A program made the position numbers and the translations under genes. A DNA stretch of 64,000 bases from an uncultured Eubacteriales bacterium (GTDB lineage Bacteria; Bacillota; Clostridia; Christensenellales; Aristaeellaceae). Each line of letters begins with the position of its first letter. Positions within the stretch are counted from its first letter, which is position 1. The stretch is from positions 98,653 through 162,652 of the forward strand of contig CADCFG010000003.1 of NCBI GenBank assembly GCA_902800625.1, given 5' to 3'. The notes below the pieces were generated by a model. That model had not been told where the DNA came from. It ran no database searches and worked only from the letters and a program-made list of their open reading frames with translations. Below are positions 7,903 to 16,673 of this stretch, piece by piece.

Positions 7903-10350
7903 GTGGAATTTGAACGGATGACCGTACAGCAGATCAAGGACAGCATCCAGAACAAACTGCACACCCAGTTCGCCTGCGACGTCAACGATGCCACGCCCGA
8001 GCAGCTTTACCAGGCGCTGGCGCTGGTGGTGCGCGACGAGATCATGCAGCGCCGCAGCTATTCCCGCGACGCTCGCAAGGAGCAGCAGGCCAAGAAGGTC
8101 TACTACCTGTCCGCCGAGTTCCTGGTGGGCCGCGCCCTGCACAACAACATGGTGAACCTGGTCAACGAAAAGAATTACATGCAGGCCCTGGACGAGCTGG
8201 GCATCGACCGCTCCGTCGTCTTTGAGGAAGAGCCGGAGCCCGGCCTGGGCAACGGCGGCCTGGGCCGCCTGGCCGCCTGCTTCCTGGATTCCCTGACCAC
8301 GCTGAAGCTGCCCGCCATGGGCTGCACCATTCGCTATGAGTTCGGCCTGTTCCGCCAGAAGCTGGTGGACGGCTATCAGGTGGAGGTGCCGGACAACTGG
8401 CTGGCCGCCGGCAACATCTGGGAGATCCCCCATCCCGAGGAGACCATCGACATCCACTTCGGCGGGCGCGTCGAGTCCTATGAGGACAAGGGCCGCACCT
8501 ACTACCGCCACCTGGACTACAAGACCGTGCAGGCCGTGCCCTACGACATCCCCGTGGTGGGCTACGACAGCACCAAGGTCAACTTCCTGCGCACCTGGTC
8601 GGCCCGCTCCCCGCAGCAGATCGACATGATGCAGTTCAACCGCGGCCAGTATGTGCAGGCCATGGAGGAGCGGGAGCTGGCCGAGGTCATTTCCAAGATC
8701 CTCTATCCCAATGACGACAGCTACCAGGGCAAGGAGCTTCGCCTGAAGCAGCAGTACTTCTTCTCCTCTGCGTCCATCCAGTACGCCGTCAAGGACTTCA
8801 TCGACGTCTACGGCTACAACTGGACGATCTTCGCGGACAAGGTGGCCATCCACATCAACGACACCCATCCCGCCGTGGCCATCCCCGAGCTGATGCGCAT
8901 CCTGCTGGACGACTACGGCCTGGACTGGGACACCGCCGAGAGCATCGCCCGCCGCACCTTCGCCTACACCAACCACACCGTGCTGGTGGAGGCGCTGGAG
9001 AAGTGGCCCGAGAGCCTGTTCCGCGAGCAGCTGCCCCGGGTGTACATGATCCTGGAGGAGCTGAACCGCCGCCTGTGCGAAAAGCTGTGGGACGCCTTCC
9101 CCGGCCAGTGGGACCGCATCGGCCACATGGCCATCCTGGCCTACAACCAGGTGCACATGGCCAACCTGTGCGTGGCCTACACCCACTCCGTCAACGGCGT
9201 GTCTGCCATCCACACGGACATCCTGAAAAAGCAGACCTTCCACGACTTCTACCTGCTTGAGCCGCGCAAGTTCGTGAACATCACCAACGGCATCACCCAT
9301 CGCCGCTGGCTGATGCAGTGCAACCCCGAACTGTCCGGCCTGATCGACGAGGCCATCGGCGACGGCTGGCGCAAGGACATGCGCAAGATCGAGGCCCTGA
9401 AGCCCTTTGCGGATGACCCCGCCTTCAAGCAGAAGTTCGACGAGATCAAGTACCACAACAAGCTGCGCCTGGCGGACCACGTGTACCGTCACCAGGGCAT
9501 CGAAATGAACCCCGAGAGCATCTTCGACGCCCAGGCCAAGCGCCTGCACGAATACAAGCGCCAGCTGATGAACGCGCTGGGCATCATGATGCTCTACAAT
9601 GACATCGACGAGCATCCGGATCAGGAGTTCCACTCCCGCACCTTCATCTTCGGCGCGAAGGCGGCCCCCGGCTATCATCGTGCGAAGCTGACCATCAAGC
9701 TGATCAACGCCGTGGGCGACCTGGTGCGCAAGCATCCCAGGGCCAGCAAGCTGATCAACGTGGTGTTCCTGGAGAACTACTGCGTCTCCCAGGCGGAGCT
9801 GCTGATGCCCGCCACCGAGATCAGCCAGCAGATCTCCACCGCCGGCAAGGAGGCCAGCGGCACCGGCAACATGAAGTTCATGATGAACGGCGCGGTGACC
9901 CTGGGCACCATGGACGGCGCGAACTGCGAGATCTACGAGCAGGTGGGCGCGGACAACATCTACATCTTCGGCCTGACCGCCGAGGAGGTGGACCGCGGCT
10001 ACGCCAGCTACCGGGCGCATGAGATCTACGAGACCAACCCGAAGATCCGCAAGGTGATGGAGCAGCTGATCGACGGCACCCTGTGCCCCGAGAACCCCCG
10101 CATGTTCCAGGAGATCTACCACTCCCTGCTGTTCGGCGACGGCGGCGGAATGGCCGACCCCTACTTCGTGCTGAAGGACTTGGCCAGCTACATCAACACC
10201 CAGAAGAAGATGATGAAGGACTACGACAACCGCGACCTGTGGCTGCACAAGGCCGTGATGAACACCGCCTGCTCCAGCCTGTTCACCTCCGACAGGTCCA
10301 TCGAGGAGTACAACAAGCTGATCTGGCATCTGAAGCCCTTGAAGCTGTAA
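7903..10350 (+). CDS. glgP: Glycogen/starch phosphorylase
   Basis: This 815-residue enzyme releases glucose-1-phosphate from alpha-1,4-glucan ends using phosphate. The length equals that of bacterial GlgP. The PLP-binding lysine is near residue 658 in GTGNMKFMMNG, followed by TLDGANCEI-like TMDGANCEI, and the N-terminal GNGGLGRLAACF loop is present. The start is the GTG at 7903, because GGAGGTG lies seven bases upstream and the family N-terminus begins there. A GH13 glucosidase follows 93 bp downstream in the same direction, so the two likely work together in glucan breakdown, separated by a perfect hairpin. Confidence 0.97.
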   Translation: MEFERMTVQQIKDSIQNKLHTQFACDVNDATPEQLYQALALVVRDEIMQRRSYSRDARKEQQAKKVYYLSAEFLVGRALHNNMVNLVNEKNYMQALDELGIDRSVVFEEEPEPGLGNGGLGRLAACFLDSLTTLKLPAMGCTIRYEFGLFRQKLVDGYQVEVPDNWLAAGNIWEIPHPEETIDIHFGGRVESYEDKGRTYYRHLDYKTVQAVPYDIPVVGYDSTKVNFLRTWSARSPQQIDMMQFNRGQYVQAMEERELAEVISKILYPNDDSYQGKELRLKQQYFFSSASIQYAVKDFIDVYGYNWTIFADKVAIHINDTHPAVAIPELMRILLDDYGLDWDTAESIARRTFAYTNHTVLVEALEKWPESLFREQLPRVYMILEELNRRLCEKLWDAFPGQWDRIGHMAILAYNQVHMANLCVAYTHSVNGVSAIHTDILKKQTFHDFYLLEPRKFVNITNGITHRRWLMQCNPELSGLIDEAIGDGWRKDMRKIEALKPFADDPAFKQKFDEIKYHNKLRLADHVYRHQGIEMNPESIFDAQAKRLHEYKRQLMNALGIMMLYNDIDEHPDQEFHSRTFIFGAKAAPGYHRAKLTIKLINAVGDLVRKHPRASKLINVVFLENYCVSQAELLMPATEISQQISTAGKEASGTGNMKFMMNGAVTLGTMDGANCEIYEQVGADNIYIFGLTAEEVDRGYASYRAHEIYETNPKIRKVMEQLIDGTLCPENPRMFQEIYHSLLFGDGGGMADPYFVLKDLASYINTQKKMMKDYDNRDLWLHKAVMNTACSSLFTSDRSIEEYNKLIWHLKPLKL

Positions 10351-10365
10351 TTCACTGCTGATGGG

Positions 10366-10396
10366 TTGTAGGGGCGCCGCTGCGGCGCCCCTACAA
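10366..10396. repeat. Perfect 15-bp inverted repeat hairpin between glgP and the GH13 gene
   Basis: TTGTAGGGGCGCCGC, one T, then the exact reverse complement. It has the same core (GTAGGGGCG) as the dispersed elements at 5752 and 16450. There is no T run, so it is more likely a repeat or transcript-stability hairpin than a terminator. Confidence 0.75.
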
Positions 10397-10443
10397 TTCG
10401 CCTCAGCCCCTATCCAATCCCCCGCCAACAGGAGTGACGCAAT

Positions 10444-12342
10444 ATGCACATCTTCCACGATTCCCGCGACCCCGTCTACCGCACGCCCCAGGGCGCCGCG
10501 CCCTGCGGCTCCACGCTTCGGCTGCGGGTGCGGGCCGAGGATCTGCACAGGGTGAGCCTGCGGCTGTGGTGGCAGGACTCGGAGAGCCTGCTGCCCATGA
10601 AGCCCGCCCACTCGGGACTGTATGAGTGCGAGCTGAAGCTGCCCGCCGAACCGGGGCTTTTGTGGTACTTCTTCGTCGCGGAGGACTACGGCGGCAAGAC
10701 CTGGTACTACGGCAACGCCGCCGATGGCCTGGGCGGCGCGGGCATGATGACCGAGGGCCAGCCCGGGGGCTATCAGGTGACGGTGTGCGACCCCGAATAC
10801 CAGACCCCCGCCTGGATGCGCGACGGCATGATGCTGCAGATCATGGTGGACCGCTACCACAGCGTCGGGGCGAAGGACGTGAACAACCTGCCGCCCGCCA
10901 GCTATTACCACGTGCACTGGGACGACGACCCGGCGCTGATCATCAACGACGACAAGTACGGCGACAACTGCAACAACGACTACTTCGGCGGCAACCTGCG
11001 CGGCGTGATGGCGAAGCTGGACTACATCCAGAGCCTGGGCGTCACGGTGCTGTACTTCAACCCCATCTTCAAGGCCCGCAGCAACCATAAGTACAACACC
11101 GGCGACTACATGACCATCGACCCCAGCTTCGGCACCGAGGACGACTTCCGCGCCCTGTGCGCCGAGTGCGAGCGGCGGGGCATGCGCGTGGTGCTGGACG
11201 GCGTGTTCAGCCACACCGGCTCCGACAGCCTGTACTTCAACCGGGACGGCCACTATGGCCCCGGCGGCGCCTTCAATGACCCCGAATCCCCCTTCCGGGA
11301 GTGGTATCGCTTCCGCCACTGGCCGGACGACTACGAGTGCTGGTGGGGCTTCAAGACCCTGCCCAACGTACACGAGGAGACGGACAGCTACCAGGACTAC
11401 ATCATCCGAAACGACGACAGCGTCACCGCCCACTGGATTCGCGCCGGCGCGTCCGGCTGGCGGCTGGATGTGGCCGACGAGCTGCCCATGGAGTTCATCC
11501 GCCGCATTCGCAAGCGCATTCGCCGGGAGAAGGGCGACGCCGCGCTGATCGGCGAGGTGTGGGAGGACCCCACCAACAAGGTGGCCTACGGGGAAATGCG
11601 CTGCTACGCCCTGGGCGACACGCTGGACAGCTGCATGAACTATCCCCTGCGGGACGCCATCTTCGATTTCCTGCGCTGCCACACCGACGCCTTCAATTTC
11701 GTGCGGAGGCTTGAGAACCTGAAGGAGAACATGCCCGCGCCGTTCTTCTACAGCGAAATGAACCTGCTGGGCAGCCACGACACGCCCCGGGCCATCAACG
11801 TGCTGGCGGACATCGGCGACATGGCCCCCGACAGGGTCTACCGCCATCCCTTCATGATGGATCCCAACGACTACAACCGCGGCAAGCGCCGGATGATCGC
11901 CGCCTGGCAGCTCATCTGCGCCCTGCCCGGCATGCCCTGCCTGTACTACGGCGACGAGGCGGGCCTCACCGGCATGGCCGACCCCTACAACCGCGCCACC
12001 TATCCCTGGGGACACGAGGACGCACAGCTGGTGGAGACCTACCGGAAGATCATGACCGACCGCATGGCCACCCCGTGCCTGCGCACCGGCGATCTGCGGC
12101 TCAACGCCATCGGGCCGGACGTGGTGCTGGTGGAGCGGAGCATCACCGGCGGCGCGGACGTGTTCGGGCGCTCCGCCGAAAACGGCAGCCGCGCCCTGGC
12201 CGTGAACCGCTGCGGCGAACAGCGGCGCGTGGAGTACGGCGGCCGCGTGTGGGAGCTGCCCCCGGAGAGCGCCACCTGGCTGCGCCCCGCCGAGGGCAAG
12301 CCCGCAAAGCCCAAAAAGGCCCGGTGGAACGGCAAGGCATGA
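10444..12342 (+). CDS. GH13 alpha-glucan hydrolase (neopullulanase/maltogenic amylase type)
   Basis: The 632-residue protein has an N-terminal beta-sandwich resembling the CBM34/N domain (about 1-110), then the GH13 barrel. Catalytic regions are visible: DGVFSHTG (region I), GWRLDVADEL with the nucleophile Asp near 343, GEVWED with the acid/base Glu near 371, and LLGSHDTPR with the third acid near 447. No signal peptide is present, so it is cytoplasmic and probably trims maltodextrins or branched stubs left by glycogen phosphorylase. AGGAGTGA lies before the ATG. The basic C-terminus (KPAKPKKARWNGKA) is an unusual tail. Exact specificity is not resolved. Confidence 0.92.
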   Translation: MHIFHDSRDPVYRTPQGAAPCGSTLRLRVRAEDLHRVSLRLWWQDSESLLPMKPAHSGLYECELKLPAEPGLLWYFFVAEDYGGKTWYYGNAADGLGGAGMMTEGQPGGYQVTVCDPEYQTPAWMRDGMMLQIMVDRYHSVGAKDVNNLPPASYYHVHWDDDPALIINDDKYGDNCNNDYFGGNLRGVMAKLDYIQSLGVTVLYFNPIFKARSNHKYNTGDYMTIDPSFGTEDDFRALCAECERRGMRVVLDGVFSHTGSDSLYFNRDGHYGPGGAFNDPESPFREWYRFRHWPDDYECWWGFKTLPNVHEETDSYQDYIIRNDDSVTAHWIRAGASGWRLDVADELPMEFIRRIRKRIRREKGDAALIGEVWEDPTNKVAYGEMRCYALGDTLDSCMNYPLRDAIFDFLRCHTDAFNFVRRLENLKENMPAPFFYSEMNLLGSHDTPRAINVLADIGDMAPDRVYRHPFMMDPNDYNRGKRRMIAAWQLICALPGMPCLYYGDEAGLTGMADPYNRATYPWGHEDAQLVETYRKIMTDRMATPCLRTGDLRLNAIGPDVVLVERSITGGADVFGRSAENGSRALAVNRCGEQRRVEYGGRVWELPPESATWLRPAEGKPAKPKKARWNGKA

Positions 12343-12344
12343 GA

Positions 12345-12376
12345 AAACAGCCCATCGATGATGGGCTGTTTTTTTG
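12345..12376 (+). terminator. Rho-independent terminator after the GH13 gene
   Basis: The stem ACAGCCCAT / ATGGGCTGT (12347-12355, 12361-12369) with a 5-base loop is followed by a run of seven T, immediately after the stop codon. Confidence 0.9.
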
Positions 12377-12441
12377 AGTTTAGAGTTGAGATTGAATGGC
12401 CGTTCTCCTCTAAACTCTAAACTCTTATCTCTTATCTCTCT
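12376..12441. repeat. Inverted repeat of TTTAGAGTT / AACTCTAAA units
   Basis: GAGTTTAGAGTTGAG at 12376-12390 pairs with CTCTAAACTCTAAACTC starting near 12408. ATCTCTTATCTCT iterations follow and contain the stop codon of the coiled-coil gene. A similar fragment occurs at 7577-7596. Confidence 0.6.
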
Positions 12442-13079
12442 CCCAGTATATCCTCGATCGTCACCTGGTCCAATCCCCCGTTGTCCAGCTGTTGCCTGCG
12501 GGCGAGGCGGCGGGCGTTCAGGGTCTGCAGGCGGCCGATCTCCTCGTCCCGCTGGGTGATCCCGGCGCGCAGGGCCTCCTCGGTCTTTGCCGACTCGGCG
12601 CTCAGCCGGGCGATCTCGCCCCGCAGGCTGGCCTCCAGCTTCGCGGCGGCGGCGTCCCGGCGGGCCAGCTCATCCCGCAGGCGCTCGTCGGCCCGGGCGG
12701 CCTGGTCCCTCAGCTTCCTGTTGGCATCGGCCAGCTGCTGCTCCAGCTGCTCCATCTTCATGCGCTTCACGCCGTCCTCCTTCTCCGCGAGGATGCGGCG
12801 GCCGCTCTCCTGGAACAGGTGCATGTTCAGGTCGGTGGCGCGGCTTTCCATCTCCTGATAGTCGTTTTCAAAGGCCTCCACCCGGGCGCGCAGCCTGCGG
12901 ATCTCCGCCTCCCGGCGGTCCACCACCCGCTGCAGATTCTGGCGAATGGCCCGATCCTCCTTCAACTGCCGCACGCGCTCGTTGGCCCTGTCCAGCGCCT
13001 GCCGGAGCCTGGCACAGTACCACGCCAGCCAGGCGCAAACCCCGGCCAGCACCACCGCTGCGATGATCGCGTATATCAA
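12432..13079 (-). CDS. Membrane-anchored coiled-coil protein of unknown function
   Basis: The 215-residue product begins with one hydrophobic segment (IYAIIAAVVLAGVCAWLAWY, residues 2-21). A long charged heptad-rich helix follows to about residue 195, and the C-terminus is DQVTIEDILGER. The topology suggests a short outside end with a cytoplasmic coiled coil, as in scaffold or division-associated proteins, but no named family was recognised. The preferred start is the TTG at 13079, since GGAAGGTG lies at normal spacing; GTG at 13088 is an alternative. The longer open frame upstream lacks hydrophobic or coding character. The stop codon lies in a simple intergenic repeat. Confidence 0.65.
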   Translation of the reverse strand: MIYAIIAAVVLAGVCAWLAWYCARLRQALDRANERVRQLKEDRAIRQNLQRVVDRREAEIRRLRARVEAFENDYQEMESRATDLNMHLFQESGRRILAEKEDGVKRMKMEQLEQQLADANRKLRDQAARADERLRDELARRDAAAAKLEASLRGEIARLSAESAKTEEALRAGITQRDEEIGRLQTLNARRLARRQQLDNGGLDQVTIEDILGER

Positions 13080-13270
13080 TGCGCACACCTTCCCGATTAT
13101 ATTGCAACCATTATAGCACAAATTCGGGGATAAGGGAATACCCCGCGGGGCCGCCTGCCGCGCCACGGGCCAGCCATTAGTAATCATTAACATTCCAATA
13201 AGATATGTTTGGTACGCAGGAATTTGCACAGGCGCTGTAGAATGTAATGCAGGATGGCGAGGTGAGGCGC

Positions 13271-13993
13271 ATGGATACCCCGCACGCACGGGTCCTGATC
13301 GCGGGCAGTGCGCCCGGCTTGGTCGAGGCAATGAACGCCGCGGGTCTGACCGTCTGCGGTCGCGCGGGCGACGGCGCATCCGCCATAAGGCTGCTGCGGG
13401 AAGCGCGGCCCGACCTGATCGCCTGCGACGCGATCCTGCCCGGCATGGACGGGGTGGCGCTGGTGAAGGCGGTGCGGCGTCAAAAGCTGAACCGCCAGCC
13501 CGCCGTGCTGCTGTTGAAGCCCCGGGGGCTGCGGCTCCCCGGCGAGGACGCGCTGCCGGACCTGGGCGCGATGGCGCTGGAAACCCCGGCGGACGGCGAT
13601 GCGTTGGTTCAGGCCATCGGAGCCGCCCTGGCGCTGGACATCCCGCTGCCGCCGGACAAGGATGCGCGGCTGGAGGAGCTGCTGGACGCCCTGTGCGTGC
13701 CGGAGCATCCCGGCAGGGGCTGCCTCAAAAGCGCTGTGGCCCTGGCCTGGGCAGACCGACGGCGGCTGAGCGCCCTGAAGGCGTATCTCTACCCCGAAGC
13801 CGCCAGGCAGTCGGGCTTGAAAGGCGCCCAGTGCGAGCGGGCCATCTGCCACGTGATCGACTGTGCCTTTCGCACGGGCGAGATCGAGCGGCAGCACGAA
13901 ATCTTTGGCGACACAATCGACGCGAGGCGCGGCAAGCCCACCGGGGGCGAGATGATCGCGCAGCTCGCGGATATACTCAGATGGGAGGGATAG
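13271..13993 (+). CDS. Spo0A-family response regulator, divergent
   Basis: This 240-residue protein has a receiver domain (1-110) with phospho-acceptor Asp53 in CDAILPGMDG, and a C-terminal domain that aligns over its whole length with the Spo0A DNA-binding domain (LYPEAARQ, ERAICHVIDCAF, IFGDTIDARRGKPTGGEMIAQLAD). Spo0A is the master regulator of sporulation entry. The receiver is degenerate after the Asp, with no clear conserved Lys/Thr pair, so phosphorylation is uncertain. The usual spoIVB neighbour is absent; phosphopentomutase follows after 3 bases, implying co-transcription. The ATG at 13271 is chosen for its GAGGTGAG site. It may be the genome's Spo0A or a paralogue. Confidence 0.8.
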   Translation: MDTPHARVLIAGSAPGLVEAMNAAGLTVCGRAGDGASAIRLLREARPDLIACDAILPGMDGVALVKAVRRQKLNRQPAVLLLKPRGLRLPGEDALPDLGAMALETPADGDALVQAIGAALALDIPLPPDKDARLEELLDALCVPEHPGRGCLKSAVALAWADRRRLSALKAYLYPEAARQSGLKGAQCERAICHVIDCAFRTGEIERQHEIFGDTIDARRGKPTGGEMIAQLADILRWEG

Positions 13994-13996
13994 ACT

Positions 13997-15178
13997 ATGA
14001 AGAAGATGAAGCGCGTGGTGGTCGTGGTGCTGGATGGCGCCGGCGCGGGCTGGCAGCACGACGCCGCCAAGTACGGCGACGAAGGCGCGAACACGCTGAA
14101 GCACGTGATCGAGCAGGCCAACCCGAATATCCCCAACCTGGAGGAGCTGGGCATCCGGCACGTGCTGGGCATCCAGGACAAGGACGCGGACGAGCCCATC
14201 GGCTGCTACGGCACCATGCTGGAGCAGGCCGCCGGCAAGGATACCACCACCGGCCACTGGGAGATCGCGGGCCTGACCCTGCGCCAGCCCTTCCCCACCT
14301 ACCCCAACGGCTTCCCCAAGGAGGTCATCGACGCCTTCGAGCAGGAGACCGGCATGGGCACCATCGGCAACAAGGTGGCCAGCGGCACCGCGATCATCGA
14401 GGAGCTGGGCGCGGAGCACCTGCGCACCGGCAAGCTGATCGTCTACACCTCCGCCGACAGCGTGTTCCAGGTTGCCGCCCACGAGGCCGTGCTGCCCGCC
14501 ATGGAATTATGGCACGTGTGCCGCACCGCCCGCAGGCTTTTAAAGGGCGAGCACAACGTGGGCCGGGTCATCGCGCGCCCCTTTGAAGGCGAGGTGGGCC
14601 ACTTCGTGCGCACCGCCAACCGGCGCGACTTCTCGGTGGATCCCACCGGCCGCACCATGCTGGACGCGGTGAAGAGCGCGGGCATGGACACCCTGGCCGT
14701 GGGCAAGATCGAGGACATCTTCAACCACCGGGGCATCACCCAGTCCAACCACGCCGCGGGCAACCCCGCCTGCATCGACGCCACCATCGAATTCTTGAAG
14801 AAAGACCGCTGGAAGGGTCTGATGTTCGTAAACCTGGTGGATACCGACATGCTGTTCGGCCACCGGCGCGACGTGCCGGGCTTCGCCAGGAGCCTGGAGG
14901 AGTTCGACCAGAAGCTGCCGGAGATCATGCGGCTGCTGGGCGAGGACGGCCTGTTGATGATCACCGCCGACCACGGCTGCGACCCCTCCTACACCGCCCA
15001 CACCGACCATACCCGCGAGCGCGTGCCGCTGCTGGTGTGGGGCCTGGGCATCGAAGAGGGCGTGAACCTGGGCGAGCGCGCCACCTTCGCCGACCTGTCC
15101 GCCACGGCGCTGGAGGCCCTGGGCGTGGCCGAAAAGCTGGACGGCACGTCCTTCTACGGGGATATTGCGCTGGATTGA
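13997..15178 (+). CDS. deoB: Phosphopentomutase
   Basis: DeoB interconverts ribose (or deoxyribose) 1-phosphate and 5-phosphate, linking nucleoside phosphorolysis to the pentose pathway. The 393-residue length is typical. Alkaline-phosphatase superfamily metal motifs are present: VVLDGAGAG (Asp near 13), KDTTTGHWEIAG around residue 80, DTDMLFGHRRD, and ADHGCDPSYTAHTDHTRE near the C-terminus. The N-terminal signature (QHDAAKYGDEGANTLKH) is a slight variant of the usual one. It starts 3 bases after the Spo0A-like gene, with GGGAGGGA as its ribosome site. Confidence 0.95.
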   Translation: MKKMKRVVVVVLDGAGAGWQHDAAKYGDEGANTLKHVIEQANPNIPNLEELGIRHVLGIQDKDADEPIGCYGTMLEQAAGKDTTTGHWEIAGLTLRQPFPTYPNGFPKEVIDAFEQETGMGTIGNKVASGTAIIEELGAEHLRTGKLIVYTSADSVFQVAAHEAVLPAMELWHVCRTARRLLKGEHNVGRVIARPFEGEVGHFVRTANRRDFSVDPTGRTMLDAVKSAGMDTLAVGKIEDIFNHRGITQSNHAAGNPACIDATIEFLKKDRWKGLMFVNLVDTDMLFGHRRDVPGFARSLEEFDQKLPEIMRLLGEDGLLMITADHGCDPSYTAHTDHTRERVPLLVWGLGIEEGVNLGERATFADLSATALEALGVAEKLDGTSFYGDIALD

Positions 15179-15210
15179 GTCGAAACATGCCATAGTTTAC
15201 AAAAAAGGGC

Positions 15211-15239
15211 TTTTCATCTGCGCAACAATCGGGTATAAT
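15211..15239 (+). promoter_or_regulatory. Promoter of the GAPDH gene
   Basis: TTTTCA (15211-15216), 17 bp, then TATAAT (15234-15239), leaving a leader of about 70 bases before the start codon. Confidence 0.75.
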
Positions 15240-15313
15240 AAACGATGTAGTTATAGGTGTGTGGGCAAATGCCCGCCATCATAATGAGAACTTTATTTAG
15301 GGAGGTTTTTCCA

Positions 15314-16327
15314 ATGGCTGTTAAAGTTGCTATCAATGGTTTCGGTCGTATTGGTCGTCTGGCTTTCCGTCAGATGTTCGGCGCTGAGGGCTACGAGATC
15401 GTCGCCATCAACGACCTGACCACCCCCAAGATGCTGGCTCACCTGCTGAAGTATGACTCCACGCAGGGCAACTACGCCAACTCTCACAAGGTCGAGGCCA
15501 CTGAGAATTCCATCATCGTGGACGGCAAGGAAATCCGCATCTACGCCGAGAAGGACGCCAAGGATTGCCCCTGGGGCGAGCTGAAGGTGGACGTCGTGCT
15601 GGAGTGCACCGGCTTCTACACCTCCAAGGCCAAGGCTCAGGCGCACATCGACGCCGGCGCCCGCAAGGTCGTCATCTCCGCGCCCGCTGGCAAGGACCTG
15701 CCCACCATCGTCTACAACGTGAACCACACCACCCTGAAGCCCGAAGATACCATCATCTCCGCCGCTTCCTGCACCACCAACTGCCTGGCGCCCATGGCCA
15801 AGGCTCTGAATGATGGTTGGGCCATCGAGTCCGGCATCATGTGCACCATCCACGCCTACACCGGCGACCAGATGACCCTGGACGGCCCGCAGCGCAAGGG
15901 CGACCTGCGCCGCTCCCGCGCCGCCGCGGTCAACATCGTTCCCAACAGCACCGGCGCTGCCAAGGCCATCGGCCTGGTCATCCCCGAGCTGGACGGCAAG
16001 CTGATCGGCGCGGCCCAGCGCGTGCCCACCCCCACCGGCTCCACCACCATCCTGAATGCCGTCGTGAAGGGCAACCCCACCGTTGAGGAGATCAACGCCC
16101 AGATGAAGAAGGAGTCCAACGAGTCCTTCGGCTACAACACCGACGAGATCGTCTCCTCCGACATCATCGGCATGCGCTATGGCAGCCTGTTCGATGCCAC
16201 TCAGACCATGGTCATCAACCTGGGCAACGGCACCAGCCAGGTTCAGGTCGTGTCCTGGTATGACAATGAGAACAGCTACACCAGCCAGATGGTCCGCACC
16301 ATCAAGTTCTTCTCCGAGCTGGCCTAA
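15314..16327 (+). CDS. gapA: Glyceraldehyde-3-phosphate dehydrogenase
   Basis: The enzyme oxidises glyceraldehyde-3-phosphate to 1,3-bisphosphoglycerate in glycolysis. It has 337 residues with the Rossmann motif [11 protein letters not shown] at the start, Asp34 in AINDL (NAD preference), the catalytic Cys153 in SCTTNCLAP, and the C-terminal WYDNENSY. The start is the ATG at 15314, behind GGGAGG; an upstream in-frame ATG has no family homology. Codon use is noticeably more biased than in its neighbours, as expected for a highly expressed gene. It has its own promoter and terminator. Confidence 0.98.
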   Translation: MAVKVAINGFGRIGRLAFRQMFGAEGYEIVAINDLTTPKMLAHLLKYDSTQGNYANSHKVEATENSIIVDGKEIRIYAEKDAKDCPWGELKVDVVLECTGFYTSKAKAQAHIDAGARKVVISAPAGKDLPTIVYNVNHTTLKPEDTIISAASCTTNCLAPMAKALNDGWAIESGIMCTIHAYTGDQMTLDGPQRKGDLRRSRAAAVNIVPNSTGAAKAIGLVIPELDGKLIGAAQRVPTPTGSTTILNAVVKGNPTVEEINAQMKKESNESFGYNTDEIVSSDIIGMRYGSLFDATQTMVINLGNGTSQVQVVSWYDNENSYTSQMVRTIKFFSELA

Positions 16328-16399
16328 GTCCGCAGCGCGGACCGGCAATCGCTGCCGCGCTTCAACGCGCAGCGTTTGATCGGAAATGCTTGATACCCG

Positions 16400-16432
16400 C
16401 AGCGCCCTTTCGCAAGGAAGGGCGCTGTTTTA
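16400..16432 (+). terminator. Rho-independent terminator of gapA
   Basis: AGCGCCCTT (16401-16409) pairs with AAGGGCGCT (16418-16426), followed by GTTTTAT. Confidence 0.85.
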
Positions 16433-16449
16433 TCTGATGGCAAATCCAT

Positions 16450-16530
16450 ATTGCAGGGGCGCCGTTTCGGCGCCCGGCTTGTGTGAATCCAATCCACCTG
16501 CTCGGCGAGCGGCAACGCCGCCCCTGCAAT
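16450..16530. repeat. Inverted-repeat element, GCAGGGGCG family
   Basis: ATTGCAGGGGCG-CG-TT at the left end is matched in inverse by AACGCCGCCCCTGCAAT at 16514-16530. An internal hairpin GGCGCCGTTTCGGCGCC lies at 16457-16473. The ends resemble the hairpins at 5752 and 10366. No open frame is inside. Confidence 0.6.
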
Positions 16531-16533
16531 GAA

Positions 16534-16642
16534 AACCGGATTGCCACGTCGATCTTGCGCCCTCCCTGTAACGACGCTATGCTTGCCCGCCGTGTCATTG
16601 CGAGGAGTGAAGGCACCGCCTTCGCGACATGGCAATCCGGTT
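16534..16642. repeat. 109-bp MITE-like element with 18-bp terminal inverted repeats
   Basis: The left end AACCGGATTGCCACGTCG (16534-16551) matches the inverse of the right end CGACATGGCAATCCGGTT (16625-16642) at 17 of 18 positions. The interior carries the common GTCATTGCGAGG motif and no coding frame. Confidence 0.7.
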
Positions 16643-16673
16643 CTGATACTCTTCATCCGAAACTTTTGTTTTG

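Larger units (their letters stand above)
16328..16673. other. 346-bp gene-free region: terminator plus two tandem inverted-repeat elements
   Basis: No coding sequence was seen. The region holds the gapA terminator (16400-16432) and two adjacent MITE-like elements at 16450-16530 and 16534-16642, described separately. Confidence 0.7.

Noticed and set aside
7810..12015. 1,401-codon open frame opposite glgP and the GH13 gene
   Set aside because: It spans two well-identified genes and an intergenic hairpin on the other strand, which shows it is a composition artefact.
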